A DNA stretch of 64,000 nt from Pseudomonas putida (GTDB lineage Bacteria > Pseudomonadota > Gammaproteobacteria > Pseudomonadales > Pseudomonadaceae): assembly GCF_002906855.1 (NCBI RefSeq), contig NZ_MINI01000038.1:1612001-1676000 (forward strand), in the 5' to 3' direction. The notes below the pieces were generated by a model. The model was not told the origin of the DNA and made no database searches. It saw only the letters and a list, made by a program, of their open reading frames with translations. Shown in pieces: positions 45,044 through 56,155 of the stretch (its first letter is position 1; every line of letters begins with the position of its first letter). Both the position numbers and the translations under genes were made by a program.

Positions 45044-47500
45044 ATGAAGGGAAATCGCACTCAAGAAGCGCCAAGGTTGGTAGGTATCATCTGGCCCTTC
45101 ATCGCCGTTGTCGTATTCCAGGTATTGCTGGGCAGCCTCAGCCTTTATGCATTGTCGGCAGTCCGTGCCTATGTGGCCGGTGAAAGCCTTTGGTCCAAGG
45201 CGCAAAAAGACGCCATCTATTACCTCAACCTGTATGCCGATGACCGCGACGAGCGCACCTATCAGCGCTATCGCCAGGCCATTACCGTGCCCCAGGGCGA
45301 CCACGACCTGCGTGAACTGCTCGACCAGGCCAGCCCGGACCTGCAAGGCGCCCGCCAGGCCGTGCTGCAGGGTGGCAACCACCCGGACGATGTCGACCGG
45401 ATCATCTGGTTCTACCGCAATTTCCGCCAGGTCAGCTACATGCAGACGGCGATCGACTACTGGAACATCGGCGATGACTACCTGGCCAAGCTCGATGTGC
45501 TGGCCAGCGAAATGCACGCGAGTGTCGCCGCAGGCCAGGTCGACGCCGCCCAGCTCAAGGATTGGAAGAGCCGCATCGTCGCTATCAACGAAGGCGTCAC
45601 GCCCGCAGCCAAGGCCTTCAGTGACGCCCTGGGTGAGGGCTCGCGGATGCTCCTGCGGGTGCTGCTGGTCACCAACCTGCTGACCGCACTGTTCCTCATT
45701 ACTATTGCCTGGCGCCGTTCGAGCAAGCTGCTGGCCCAGCGCCAGGCGTTCGCCAGTGCTCTGCGGGAGGAGAAGGAGCGGGCGCAGATCACCCTGGAGT
45801 CGATTGGTGACGCGGTGATCACTGCCGATGTCGAGGGCAATATCGTCTACATGAACCCGGCTGCCGAGCAGCTGACCCACTGGCAGTCCGGGCAGGCGCA
45901 GGGCCTGCCGCTGGGTGCACTGTTCAGCCTTCTCGACGAGGAGGAGCAGGGCGAAGGCTGCACCTTGGTCGAGCAGGTGCTCAGTGGCAGCCTCAAGGGC
46001 GGCGCCGAGCACTCCCGGCTGATCCAACGCCTGGATGGCAGTACGGTGTCGGTCAACCTGGTCGGCTCGCCGATCATCAATAACGACCAGCTGGCCGGTA
46101 TCGTGCTGGTGCTGCACGACATGACCCAGGAGCGGCAGTACATCGCCAACCTGTCCTGGCAGGCCACCCATGATGCCCTGACCGGCCTGGCCAACCGCCG
46201 CGAATTCGAATACCGCCTGGAGCAGGCGCTCAATGGCCTGGTGCGCCAGGCCGGGCGGCATTCGTTGATGTTCCTCGACCTCGACCAGTTCAAGCTGGTC
46301 AACGATACCTGCGGCCATGCTGCCGGTGACGAGTTGCTCAGGCATATCTGTGCGGTGTTGCAGTCGGGGCTGCGTGAAGGCGATACCCTCGCGCGCCTGG
46401 GTGGCGATGAATTTGGTGTGCTGCTGGAAAACTGCCCGGCCGACCAGGCCGAGCGCATCGGCGAGAACTTGCGCCAGGCTGTGCAGAGCCTGCATTTCGT
46501 GTGGAAGGGCAGGCCGTTCGTGACCACCGTCAGTATCGGCCTGGTGCACATGGCGCAGGCGCCGGGAACGCTGGAGGCTTCGTTGCGGGCCGCCGATATG
46601 GCCTGCTACATGGCCAAGGAAAAGGGCCGTAACCGGGTGCAGGTGTACCATGCCGACGACAGCGAGCTGTCCATGCGCTTTGGTGAAATGGCCTGGATCC
46701 AGCGCCTGCATGTGGCCCTGGAGGAAAACCGCTTCTGCCTCTATTGCCAGGAAATCGCCGCGCTGAAAGCCATCGAGGGTCCAGGCCATATCGAGATCCT
46801 GCTGCGCCTGCACGACGAAAGCGGTCGCACCATCCTCCCGGACAGCTTCATTCCAGCCGCCGAGCGCTATGGCCTGATGACGGCGCTGGACCGCTGGGTG
46901 GTGCGCAGCGTTTTCGAGGTCATCCGCCAATGCCTGGACGAAGGACGGGACGGGCCGCTGGCGATGTGCGCGATCAACCTTTCCGGCACCAGCATCGGTG
47001 ACGACAAGTTCCTCGAGTACCTGCAGCGGTTGTTCGTCGAATATGCCATTCCGCCGCGCATGATCTGCTTCGAGATCACCGAGACCAGTGCCATTGCCAA
47101 CCTCGGCAGCGCCATCCGCTTCATCAATGAATTGAAGGGGCTGGGTTGCAAGTTCTCCCTGGACGACTTCTGTGCCGGGATGTCGTCATTTGCCTATTTG
47201 AAACATTTACCCGTCGACTTCTTGAAGATCGACGGAAGTTTTGTCAAAGATATGCTCGACGATCCGGTCAATCGTGCCATGGTCGAGGTGATCAATCACA
47301 TCGGCCACGTCATGGGCAAGCGGACCATCGCCGAGTTCGTCGAAACACCGTTGATCGAGCAGGCCTTGCAGGAGATCGGCGTGGATTACGCCCAGGGCTA
47401 TCTGATTGAACGGCCACAGGTGTTCACCTGTGACAGTCTGCAGCGCCAACGGATTGCTGCGCGGCCCTTGTTGCATCGGGCGCCAGGTACATTTCGCTGA
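45044..47500 (+). CDS. rbdA: Membrane PAS-GGDEF-EAL c-di-GMP enzyme (RbdA-like)
   Basis: An 818-residue dual-domain protein. Two membrane helices (about 13-40 and 204-222) flank a periplasmic sensor of ~160 residues, followed by a PAS domain (about 245-360). The GGDEF domain has an intact GGDEF at 453-457; the EAL domain has the motif E584-I-L in EILLRL. Further EAL residues are present: INLSG, FEITET, DDF, FLKID and EFVE. It should therefore be able to degrade c-di-GMP, and the GGDEF may be regulatory or synthetic. Domain order and neighbours (fumC, bolA, ABC exporter, TenA-like gene) match P. aeruginosa RbdA, a biofilm-dispersal regulator. Confidence 0.88.
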   Translation: MKGNRTQEAPRLVGIIWPFIAVVVFQVLLGSLSLYALSAVRAYVAGESLWSKAQKDAIYYLNLYADDRDERTYQRYRQAITVPQGDHDLRELLDQASPDLQGARQAVLQGGNHPDDVDRIIWFYRNFRQVSYMQTAIDYWNIGDDYLAKLDVLASEMHASVAAGQVDAAQLKDWKSRIVAINEGVTPAAKAFSDALGEGSRMLLRVLLVTNLLTALFLITIAWRRSSKLLAQRQAFASALREEKERAQITLESIGDAVITADVEGNIVYMNPAAEQLTHWQSGQAQGLPLGALFSLLDEEEQGEGCTLVEQVLSGSLKGGAEHSRLIQRLDGSTVSVNLVGSPIINNDQLAGIVLVLHDMTQERQYIANLSWQATHDALTGLANRREFEYRLEQALNGLVRQAGRHSLMFLDLDQFKLVNDTCGHAAGDELLRHICAVLQSGLREGDTLARLGGDEFGVLLENCPADQAERIGENLRQAVQSLHFVWKGRPFVTTVSIGLVHMAQAPGTLEASLRAADMACYMAKEKGRNRVQVYHADDSELSMRFGEMAWIQRLHVALEENRFCLYCQEIAALKAIEGPGHIEILLRLHDESGRTILPDSFIPAAERYGLMTALDRWVVRSVFEVIRQCLDEGRDGPLAMCAINLSGTSIGDDKFLEYLQRLFVEYAIPPRMICFEITETSAIANLGSAIRFINELKGLGCKFSLDDFCAGMSSFAYLKHLPVDFLKIDGSFVKDMLDDPVNRAMVEVINHIGHVMGKRTIAEFVETPLIEQALQEIGVDYAQGYLIERPQVFTCDSLQRQRIAARPLLHRAPGTFR

Positions 47501-47539
47501 AAACACGTCCGCAAAATCACAAGGATCAAGGAGCTGAAA

Positions 47540-48325
47540 GTGATTGATGCATTCGTACGTATCGGGCCCTTGATGGACCCGGCCAGTTACCCCCAGTGGG
47601 CCCAGCAACTCATCGAGGATTGCCGTGAGAGCAAGCGCCGGGTGGTCGAGCACGAGTTCTATCAGCGCCTGCGTGATGGCGAGCTGCGCCAGTCGACCAT
47701 TCGCCAGTACCTGATCGGTGGCTGGCCGGTGGTCGAGCAGTTTTCCCTGTACATGGCCCACAACCTGACCAAGACTCGCTATGCCCGCCATCCAGGCGAG
47801 GACATGGCACGGCGCTGGCTGATGCGCAACATCCGCGTCGAGCTCAACCATGCCGACTACTGGGTGAACTGGTGCCATGCCCATGGCGTTCACCTGCACG
47901 ACCTGCAGGCACAGGAAGTGCCGCCAGAGCTGAACGGGCTGAACGACTGGTGCTGGCGCGTCTGCACTACCGAGTCGCTGGCGATCGCCATGGCGGCGAC
48001 CAACTATGCGATCGAGGGGGCGACCGGCGAGTGGTCGGCGGTGGTGTGCGCCGAGGACACCTATGCCATGGGCTTCCCGGAGGATGTACGCAAGCGGGCG
48101 ATGAAGTGGCTGAAGATGCATGCTCAGTACGATGATGCGCACCCGTGGGAGGCGCTGGAGATCATCTGCACGCTGGCGGGCGAGAACCCGACCCAGGGGC
48201 TGCGCAACGAGCTGCGCAAGGCGGTCTGCAAGAGTTATGACTGCATGTACCTGTTCCTGGAGCGGTGCATGCAACTGGAAGGGCGTCAGCAAGGGCGCCT
48301 GCGCCCGGCCTTGGCTGCCGGGTGA
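47540..48325 (+). CDS. TenA/PqqC-like heme-oxygenase-fold protein
   Basis: A 261-residue all-helical protein of the TENA/THI-4/PqqC superfamily. Conserved acidic and His residues occur in VEHEFYQRL, RVELNHADYW, TNYAIEGATGEW and YDDAHPWEAL, which could hold a substrate or metals. The two C-terminal Cys-containing helices (YDCMYLFLERCM) are unusual for TenA. GTG 47540 follows AAGGAG by six bases. It comes 39 bp after the c-di-GMP enzyme and is probably cotranscribed. It has been labelled a TenA-family regulator elsewhere; nothing here shows DNA binding. The function is open. Confidence 0.8.
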   Translation: MIDAFVRIGPLMDPASYPQWAQQLIEDCRESKRRVVEHEFYQRLRDGELRQSTIRQYLIGGWPVVEQFSLYMAHNLTKTRYARHPGEDMARRWLMRNIRVELNHADYWVNWCHAHGVHLHDLQAQEVPPELNGLNDWCWRVCTTESLAIAMAATNYAIEGATGEWSAVVCAEDTYAMGFPEDVRKRAMKWLKMHAQYDDAHPWEALEIICTLAGENPTQGLRNELRKAVCKSYDCMYLFLERCMQLEGRQQGRLRPALAAG

Positions 48326-48327
48326 AA

Positions 48328-48396
48328 CCTGTACTGGCCTCTTCGCGGGGCAAGCCCGCTCCTACAGGTCTGAACTGCGAAGAGGCCGGTACAGGC
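48328..48396. repeat. REP doublet (one full, one shortened unit)
   Basis: A full REP unit (48336-48367) is followed by a truncated inverted unit, so that the outer CCTGTACTGGCCTCTTCG still pairs with 48377-48396. It lies between convergent genes. Confidence 0.85.
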
Positions 48397-48406
48397 GGCA
48401 CAAGGC

Positions 48407-49147
48407 TTACTGGGCGTTGAGCGCCTGCCCATTCACGTCTTTGCTATCCGGCCCCATCAGGTACAGATAGACCGGCATGATCTCTTCCGGCAGCGGATTG
48501 TTCTGCGGGTTTTCGCTCGGGTATGCCTGCGCACGCATCGCCGTGCGCGTGGCGCCCGGGTTGATGCTGTTGGAGCGTACCGGCGCCACGCCTTCCAGTT
48601 CGTCGGCCAGGGTCTGCATCAGCCCTTCGGTGGCAAACTTCGACACCCCGTAGGCCCCCCAGTACGCCCGGCCCTTGCGCCCGACGCTGCTGGAGGTGAA
48701 CACCACCGAGGCGTCCTCCGACAGCTTGAGCAGCGGCAGCAGGGTGCTGGTGAGCATGAAGGTGGCGTTGACGTTGATGTGCATCACGCGCATGAAGTTG
48801 TCGCCCGACAGCTGCTCCAGTGGCGTGCGCGGGCCGATGATCGAGGCGTTGTTGAGCAGGCCGTCGAGGCGCCCGAACTGTTCCTCGATCATCACTGCCA
48901 GCTCGTCGTACTGGTGGGGCAGGGCGGTTTCCAGGTTGAACGGGATCACCACGGGCTGCGGGTGGCCGGCGGCCTCGATCTGGTCGTAGACCTCGTTGAG
49001 GTTGGCTTCGGTCTTGCCCAGCAGCAGCACGGTGGCGCCCAGTGCGGCATAGGCCTTGGCGGCAGCGGCGCCGATGCCGCGGCCGGCACCGGTGACCAGG
49101 ATGACGCGGCCGGCGAGCAGGCCGGGGCGGGCGGTATAGTCGAACAT
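48407..49147 (-). CDS. yciK: YciK-family short-chain oxidoreductase
   Basis: A 246-residue SDR. The cofactor loop is TGAGRGIG (about 19-26), then LNNASIIG, the catalytic Ser in FTSSSVGR, and YGVSK. The N-terminus MFDYTARPGLLAGRV is typical of YciK. The reaction is not established. It follows mupP in the ubiG-mupP-yciK unit, with a 30-bp gap. Confidence 0.92.
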   Translation of the reverse strand: MFDYTARPGLLAGRVILVTGAGRGIGAAAAKAYAALGATVLLLGKTEANLNEVYDQIEAAGHPQPVVIPFNLETALPHQYDELAVMIEEQFGRLDGLLNNASIIGPRTPLEQLSGDNFMRVMHINVNATFMLTSTLLPLLKLSEDASVVFTSSSVGRKGRAYWGAYGVSKFATEGLMQTLADELEGVAPVRSNSINPGATRTAMRAQAYPSENPQNNPLPEEIMPVYLYLMGPDSKDVNGQALNAQ

Positions 49148-49177
49148 GTCAGGTGTCCTTGAAGAGCCTGGGGGAGA

Positions 49178-49849
49178 TCAGCAGCTGCACAGGGCGCTGT
49201 CGATCACCTTGCGCAGTTCCAGCGGGTGGTCCACCACCACATCGGCGCCCCAGTTGTTCGGGTTGTCCTCTGGATGAATATAGCCGTAGCGTACCGCGGC
49301 CGTACGCGTGCCGGCGTCGCGGCCAGACTCGATGTCGCGCAGGTCGTCGCCGACGAACAGCACGCTGGCCGGGTCCAGGCCCAGGGTCTTGCAGGCGAGG
49401 ATCAGCGGCTCAGGGTCGGGCTTGCTGTTCTTCACGTGGTCCGGGCAGATCAGCAGTGCCGAACGCTCGGCCAGGCCCAGCTGCTGCATGATCGGTTCAG
49501 CGAAGCGCACTGGCTTGTTGGTCACCACGCCCCACAGCAGGTTGCCCTTTTCGATGTCGGCCAGCAGCTCGCCCATGCCGTCGAACAGCTTGCTGTGCAC
49601 GGCGCAGTCGCGCTGGTAGCGCTCGAGGAATTCCAGGCGCAGGGCCTCGAAACCTTCGGCCTCGGGGTCCATGGCGAAGGTTGCGGCAACCATGGCGCGG
49701 GCGCCGCCGGAGATCACGTCGCGGATCAGCTGGTCATCGATGGCTGGCAGGCCGCGCTCGGCGAGCATGGCCTGGCAGATGGCGATGAAGTCCGGCGCCG
49801 TGTCCAGCAGGGTGCCGTCCATGTCGAAGAGTACTGCTTGCAAACGCAT
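49178..49849 (-). CDS. mupP: N-acetylmuramic acid 6-phosphate phosphatase MupP (HAD family)
   Basis: A 223-residue HAD phosphatase with nucleophile Asp9 and Asp11 ([10 protein letters not shown]), VVTNKP (motif II), Lys in KNSKPDPEP and GDDLRDIES (motif IV). In P. putida and P. aeruginosa the enzyme in this position, next to ubiG, removes phosphate from MurNAc-6P in the peptidoglycan recycling bypass that avoids de novo UDP-MurNAc and gives intrinsic fosfomycin resistance. ATG 49849 is well spaced from GAGGA; ATG 49855, overlapping the ubiG stop, has GAGGA directly adjacent. The older name for such genes is gph. Confidence 0.92.
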   Translation of the reverse strand: MRLQAVLFDMDGTLLDTAPDFIAICQAMLAERGLPAIDDQLIRDVISGGARAMVAATFAMDPEAEGFEALRLEFLERYQRDCAVHSKLFDGMGELLADIEKGNLLWGVVTNKPVRFAEPIMQQLGLAERSALLICPDHVKNSKPDPEPLILACKTLGLDPASVLFVGDDLRDIESGRDAGTRTAAVRYGYIHPEDNPNNWGADVVVDHPLELRKVIDSALCSC

Positions 49850-49851
49850 GC

Positions 49852-50550
49852 TCATTCCTCGCGCAGGGTCTGGATCATGTAGTTGACGTCAACGTCGCTG
49901 CTCAGTTTGTAGTGCTTGGTCAGCGGGTTGTAGGTCAGGCCGATGATGTCCTTGACGGCGAGGCCGGCGACACGGCTCCAGGCGCCCAGCTCGGACGGGC
50001 GGATGAACTTCTTGAAGTCGTGGGTGCCGCGCGGCAGCATCTTCAGGACGTATTCGGCGCCGATGATGGCCAGCAGGTAGGCCTTGGGGTTGCGGTTGAT
50101 GGTCGAGAAGAACACCTGGCCACCAGGCTTGACCATGCGGTAGCAGGCGCGGATCACCGAGGACGGGTCGGGCACGTGCTCGAGCATCTCCAGGCAGGTG
50201 ACCACGTCGAACTGCTCGGGCATCTCTTCGGCCAGGGCCTCGGCGGTGATCTGCCGGTATTCGACCTCGACGCCCGACTCCAGCTGGTGCAGCTGGGCAA
50301 CGGCCAGGGGGGCCTCGCCCATGTCGATGCCGGTGACAGTGGCGCCGCGCAAGGCCATGGCCTCGCTGAGGATGCCGCCGCCGCAGCCGACGTCCAGCAC
50401 CTTCTTGCCCGCCAGGCCGACGCGCTCATCGATCCAGTTGACGCGCAGCGGGTTGATGTCGTGCAGCGGCTTGAACTCGCTTTCACGGTCCCACCAGCGG
50501 TGGGCCAAGGCTTCGAACTTGGCGATTTCGGCGTGGTCGACGTTGCTCAT
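49852..50550 (-). CDS. ubiG: Ubiquinone biosynthesis O-methyltransferase UbiG
   Basis: A 232-residue SAM methyltransferase that performs both O-methylations of ubiquinone synthesis. The SAM loop is VLDVGCGGG (about 53-61), and the LEMLEHVPD and [12 protein letters not shown] blocks are typical. ATG 50550 has GAGGA eight bases upstream; the frame upstream of it is not coding. Its stop touches the mupP start. It is divergent from mtnA. Confidence 0.96.
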   Translation of the reverse strand: MSNVDHAEIAKFEALAHRWWDRESEFKPLHDINPLRVNWIDERVGLAGKKVLDVGCGGGILSEAMALRGATVTGIDMGEAPLAVAQLHQLESGVEVEYRQITAEALAEEMPEQFDVVTCLEMLEHVPDPSSVIRACYRMVKPGGQVFFSTINRNPKAYLLAIIGAEYVLKMLPRGTHDFKKFIRPSELGAWSRVAGLAVKDIIGLTYNPLTKHYKLSSDVDVNYMIQTLREE

Positions 50551-50620
50551 TGAACAATCCTCTGGAACTTGCACTTCAAATGGGGCGCAGTATACCCGAG
50601 CGTCTGCGGCCGAGGGTCGC

Positions 50621-50626
50621 TATAAT
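50621..50626 (+). promoter_or_regulatory. Candidate -10 box of mtnA
   Basis: A perfect TATAAT stands 37 bp before the mtnA ATG in the ubiG/mtnA divergent region. No good -35 box is seen at the proper spacing, so the assignment is tentative. Confidence 0.4.
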
Positions 50627-50662
50627 CGCCGGCTTTTGATATCCGAACGACGGGGAGAGGCG

Positions 50663-51739
50663 ATGCGCGAGCGACTTTTGGCGGCGGAGAAGGTGACCGG
50701 GATGCGCTGGCAAGGCGGCGTCCTGCACTTGCTCGACCAGCGCCTGCTGCCGTCGGAAGAACGCTGGCTGACCTGCGACAATGTCGCGCAGGTGGTGGCG
50801 GCGATTCGCGACATGGCCGTGCGTGGCGCCGCTGCCATAGGCATTGCTGCAGCCTATGGGCTGGTCCTGGCCCTGGAAGAGCGCCTGGCCCAGGGCGGCG
50901 ACTGGGAAATGGACCTGGAGGAGGACTTCTTCAGCCTGGCTGAAGCCCGGCCCACTGCGGCCAACCTGTTCTGGGCGCTGAACCGCATGCGCGAGCGCCT
51001 GTTGCGTGTGCGTGGCGAAGAAGACGTGCTGGCCGCGCTGGAAGCCGAAGCGATTGCCATCCATGAAAGTGACCGCGAAGCCAACCTGACCATGGCCCAG
51101 CATGGCATCGAACTGATCCGTCGCCATCAGGGCAACGAGCAGACCTTGCTGACCTACGGCAACGCTGGCGCCTTGGCCAGCGGTGGTATCGGTACGGCCC
51201 TGGGGGTGATTCGCGCCGGTTATCTGGAGGGGATGGTCGAGCGTGTGTATGCCGGTGAGACCCGCCCCTGGCTGCAGGGATCGCGCCTGACGGCCTGGGA
51301 GCTGGCCAACGAGGGTATCCCGGTGACCCTGTGCGCTGACTCGGCGCTGGCCCATCTGATGAAGACCAAAGGGATCACCTGGGTGGTGGTCGGCGCCGAC
51401 TGCATCGCCGCCAATGGTGATGTGGCGAGCAAGATCGGCACCTACCAGCTGGCCGTCAGTGCCATGCACCATGGCGTGCGCTTCATGGTGGTGGCGCCGA
51501 GCACCAGCATCGACCTCAACCTGGCTACCGGCGAGGATATTCCGCTGGAAGAGCGTGAGGCCGATGAGCTGCTGGACTACGCTGGCACCCGCGTGGCGCC
51601 GCAGGTCGAGGCATTCAACCCGGTGTTCGACGTGACCCCGGCCGACCTGGTCGACGTGATCGTCACCGAGCGCGGCATCGTCGAGCGGCCGGACACCGCC
51701 AAGCTGGCCCAGTTGATGTGCCGCAAACGTCTGCATTGA
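50663..51739 (+). CDS. mtnA: MtnA-family S-methyl-5-thioribose-1-phosphate isomerase with altered active site
   Basis: A 358-residue member of the MtnA/eIF2B-like family, which normally isomerises methylthioribose-1-phosphate to methylthioribulose-1-phosphate in methionine salvage. Overall length and blocks ([47 protein letters not shown]) are standard. The catalytic Cys, normally in the THCNxGAL motif, is replaced: the sequence is TYGNAGAL with Gly166. The GADRI motif reads GADCI, so Asp246 is kept but the following Arg is Cys247. ATG 50663 has GGGGAGAGG upstream. Activity as an isomerase is therefore doubtful. Confidence 0.88.
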   Translation: MRERLLAAEKVTGMRWQGGVLHLLDQRLLPSEERWLTCDNVAQVVAAIRDMAVRGAAAIGIAAAYGLVLALEERLAQGGDWEMDLEEDFFSLAEARPTAANLFWALNRMRERLLRVRGEEDVLAALEAEAIAIHESDREANLTMAQHGIELIRRHQGNEQTLLTYGNAGALASGGIGTALGVIRAGYLEGMVERVYAGETRPWLQGSRLTAWELANEGIPVTLCADSALAHLMKTKGITWVVVGADCIAANGDVASKIGTYQLAVSAMHHGVRFMVVAPSTSIDLNLATGEDIPLEEREADELLDYAGTRVAPQVEAFNPVFDVTPADLVDVIVTERGIVERPDTAKLAQLMCRKRLH

Positions 51740-51774
51740 TCAAAGCGTAGGGTGGGGGATTTTCAGCGCCGGTG

Positions 51775-51917
51775 AGATCGAGCGCCTTGGCGCATGGCGC
51801 GATATCGCGTCGTACCAACAAGGCGGTCGCGCGCGCCTGTCGCAGGCGTTACTGGCCTGAAACAAACGTAGGAGCGAGCGCAGCTCGCGATGCGCCGCGC
51901 GGGCGGCGCTCGACCTC
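51775..51917. repeat. Decayed copy of the RAYT-associated REPIN, upstream of gyrA
   Basis: This copy keeps the first bases (GATCGAGCGCC), then jumps into the inner spacer (CTTGGCGCATGGCGCGATATC) and continues to a full right-hand REP unit (51868-51914). Relative to the 223-bp intact copies, about 80 bp covering the left REP and the outer spacer are missing. The rest of the mtnA-gyrA gap (to 52157) holds no gene that I can see, only the gyrA leader. Confidence 0.88.
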
Positions 51918-52157
51918 ATGGGCGGCGCAAAACTCGAGGCGAGCACCCCAGCGCCATATCTCCCCACCGCCCCGCCTTTGTGATAACATCCGGCAGTTTC
52001 CAAGACCGCCCACGAAGGCGGCCTTCATTGCGCAGATCCATGCAACAACTCATTGATTTGTCGTAAGTCGTCGCACCCCTATGCGCTGCGGCGGCGAGCT
52101 TCGTTCGGCCCTTGATGGAGCTGCGAAGTTTCACCAGAAAAAGGAATCAGGCTTCTC

Positions 52158-54920
<2,763 letters not shown>

Positions 54921-54938
54921 GCAAGCGTGAAACCCGAG

Positions 54939-54965
54939 CGGGGCGACCAAGGTCGCCCCGTTTGA
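54939..54965 (+). terminator. Probable terminator after gyrA
   Basis: A 10-bp perfect GC stem (54939-54948 with 54951-54960) has a short T tail (TTTG). The T run is weak, so it may only partly stop transcription into serC. Confidence 0.65.
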
Positions 54966-54967
54966 CT

Positions 54968-54997
54968 GTTTAGGAGCGAGCGTAGCTCGCGATGCAG
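54968..54997 (+). repeat. Solo REP unit of the RAYT family downstream of gyrA
   Basis: TTAGGAGCGAGCGTAGCTCG is followed by CGATGC, matching the REP unit of the REPINs near the RAYT gene except for the first base of its GTAG. There is no partner unit. Confidence 0.8.
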
Positions 54998-55030
54998 GCG
55001 CCACGGTTCCTGCAGGGTATGTAGTAACCG

Positions 55031-55043
55031 AATCAAGTTTTTG
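55031..55043 (+). promoter_or_regulatory. Perfect IHF consensus match before serC
   Basis: AATCAAGTTTTTG fits WATCAANNNNTTR at every fixed position. It lies 27 bp before the serC start. Confidence 0.45.
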
Positions 55044-55069
55044 TTCTATTTGGCAGAGCGAGAGTGGAT

Positions 55070-56155
55070 GTGAGCAAACGAGCCTTTAACTTCTGCGCAG
55101 GCCCTGCCGCGCTTCCTGACGCTGTGTTGCAGCGCGCCCAGGCCGAGATGCTGGACTGGAACGGCAAGGGCTTGTCGGTGATGGAGATGAGCCATCGCAG
55201 CGACGATTACGTGGCCATCGCCGAAAAGGCCGAGCAGGACCTGCGTGACCTGCTGTCCGTCCCCTCCAACTACAAGGTCCTGTTCCTGCAGGGTGGTGCC
55301 AGCCAGCAGTTCGCTGAAATCCCGCTGAACCTGCTGCCGGAAAACGGCACTGCCGACTACGTCGAAACTGGCATCTGGTCGAAAAAGGCCATCGAGGAAG
55401 CGCGCCGCTTCGGCACCGTCAACGTTGCCGCCAGCGCCAAGCCCTACGACTACCTGGCCATCCCAGGCCAGAACGAGTGGAAGCTGACCAAGAACGCCGC
55501 CTACGTCCACTATGCGTCCAATGAGACCATCGGTGGCCTGCAGTTCGACTGGGTTCCAGAAACCGGCGACGTCCCGCTGGTGGTCGACATGTCTTCCGAC
55601 ATCCTCTCGCGCCCGATCGACGTCTCGCAGTACGGCATGATCTATGCCGGCGCGCAGAAGAACATCGGCCCGAGCGGCCTGGTGGTGGTGATCGTCCGTG
55701 AAGACCTGATCGGCCGCGCCCGCAGCAGCTGCCCGACCATGCTCGACTACAAGATCGCGGCCGACAACGGCTCGATGTACAACACCCCGGCCACCTATTC
55801 CTGGTACCTCTCGGGCCTGGTGTTCGAGTGGCTCAAGGAGCAGGGGGGTGTCGAGGCCATGGAGCAGCGCAACCGCGCCAAGAAGGACCGCCTGTACGGC
55901 TTCATCGACGCCAGCGAGTTCTACACCAACCCGATCGCCCACAACGCCCGTTCGTGGATGAACGTGCCGTTCCGCCTGGCTGACGAGCGCCTGGACAAGG
56001 CCTTCCTGGCCGGCGCCGACGCCCGTGGCCTGCTCAACCTCAAGGGCCACCGTTCGGTTGGTGGCATGCGCGCCTCGATCTACAACGCCCTGGGCCTGGA
56101 AGCGGTAGAAGGCCTGGTCGCCTACATGGCCGAATTCGAGAAGGAGCACGGCTGA
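55070..56155 (+). CDS. serC: Phosphoserine/phosphohydroxythreonine aminotransferase SerC
   Basis: A 361-residue PLP enzyme of serine and vitamin B6 synthesis. The N-terminus VSKRAFNFCAGPAALP is typical, and the PLP Lys197 lies in GAQKNIGPSG. The start is GTG 55070; a GTG two codons earlier is possible. Its TGA shares a base with the pheA ATG (TGATG), showing tight coupling. Confidence 0.96.
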   Translation: MSKRAFNFCAGPAALPDAVLQRAQAEMLDWNGKGLSVMEMSHRSDDYVAIAEKAEQDLRDLLSVPSNYKVLFLQGGASQQFAEIPLNLLPENGTADYVETGIWSKKAIEEARRFGTVNVAASAKPYDYLAIPGQNEWKLTKNAAYVHYASNETIGGLQFDWVPETGDVPLVVDMSSDILSRPIDVSQYGMIYAGAQKNIGPSGLVVVIVREDLIGRARSSCPTMLDYKIAADNGSMYNTPATYSWYLSGLVFEWLKEQGGVEAMEQRNRAKKDRLYGFIDASEFYTNPIAHNARSWMNVPFRLADERLDKAFLAGADARGLLNLKGHRSVGGMRASIYNALGLEAVEGLVAYMAEFEKEHG

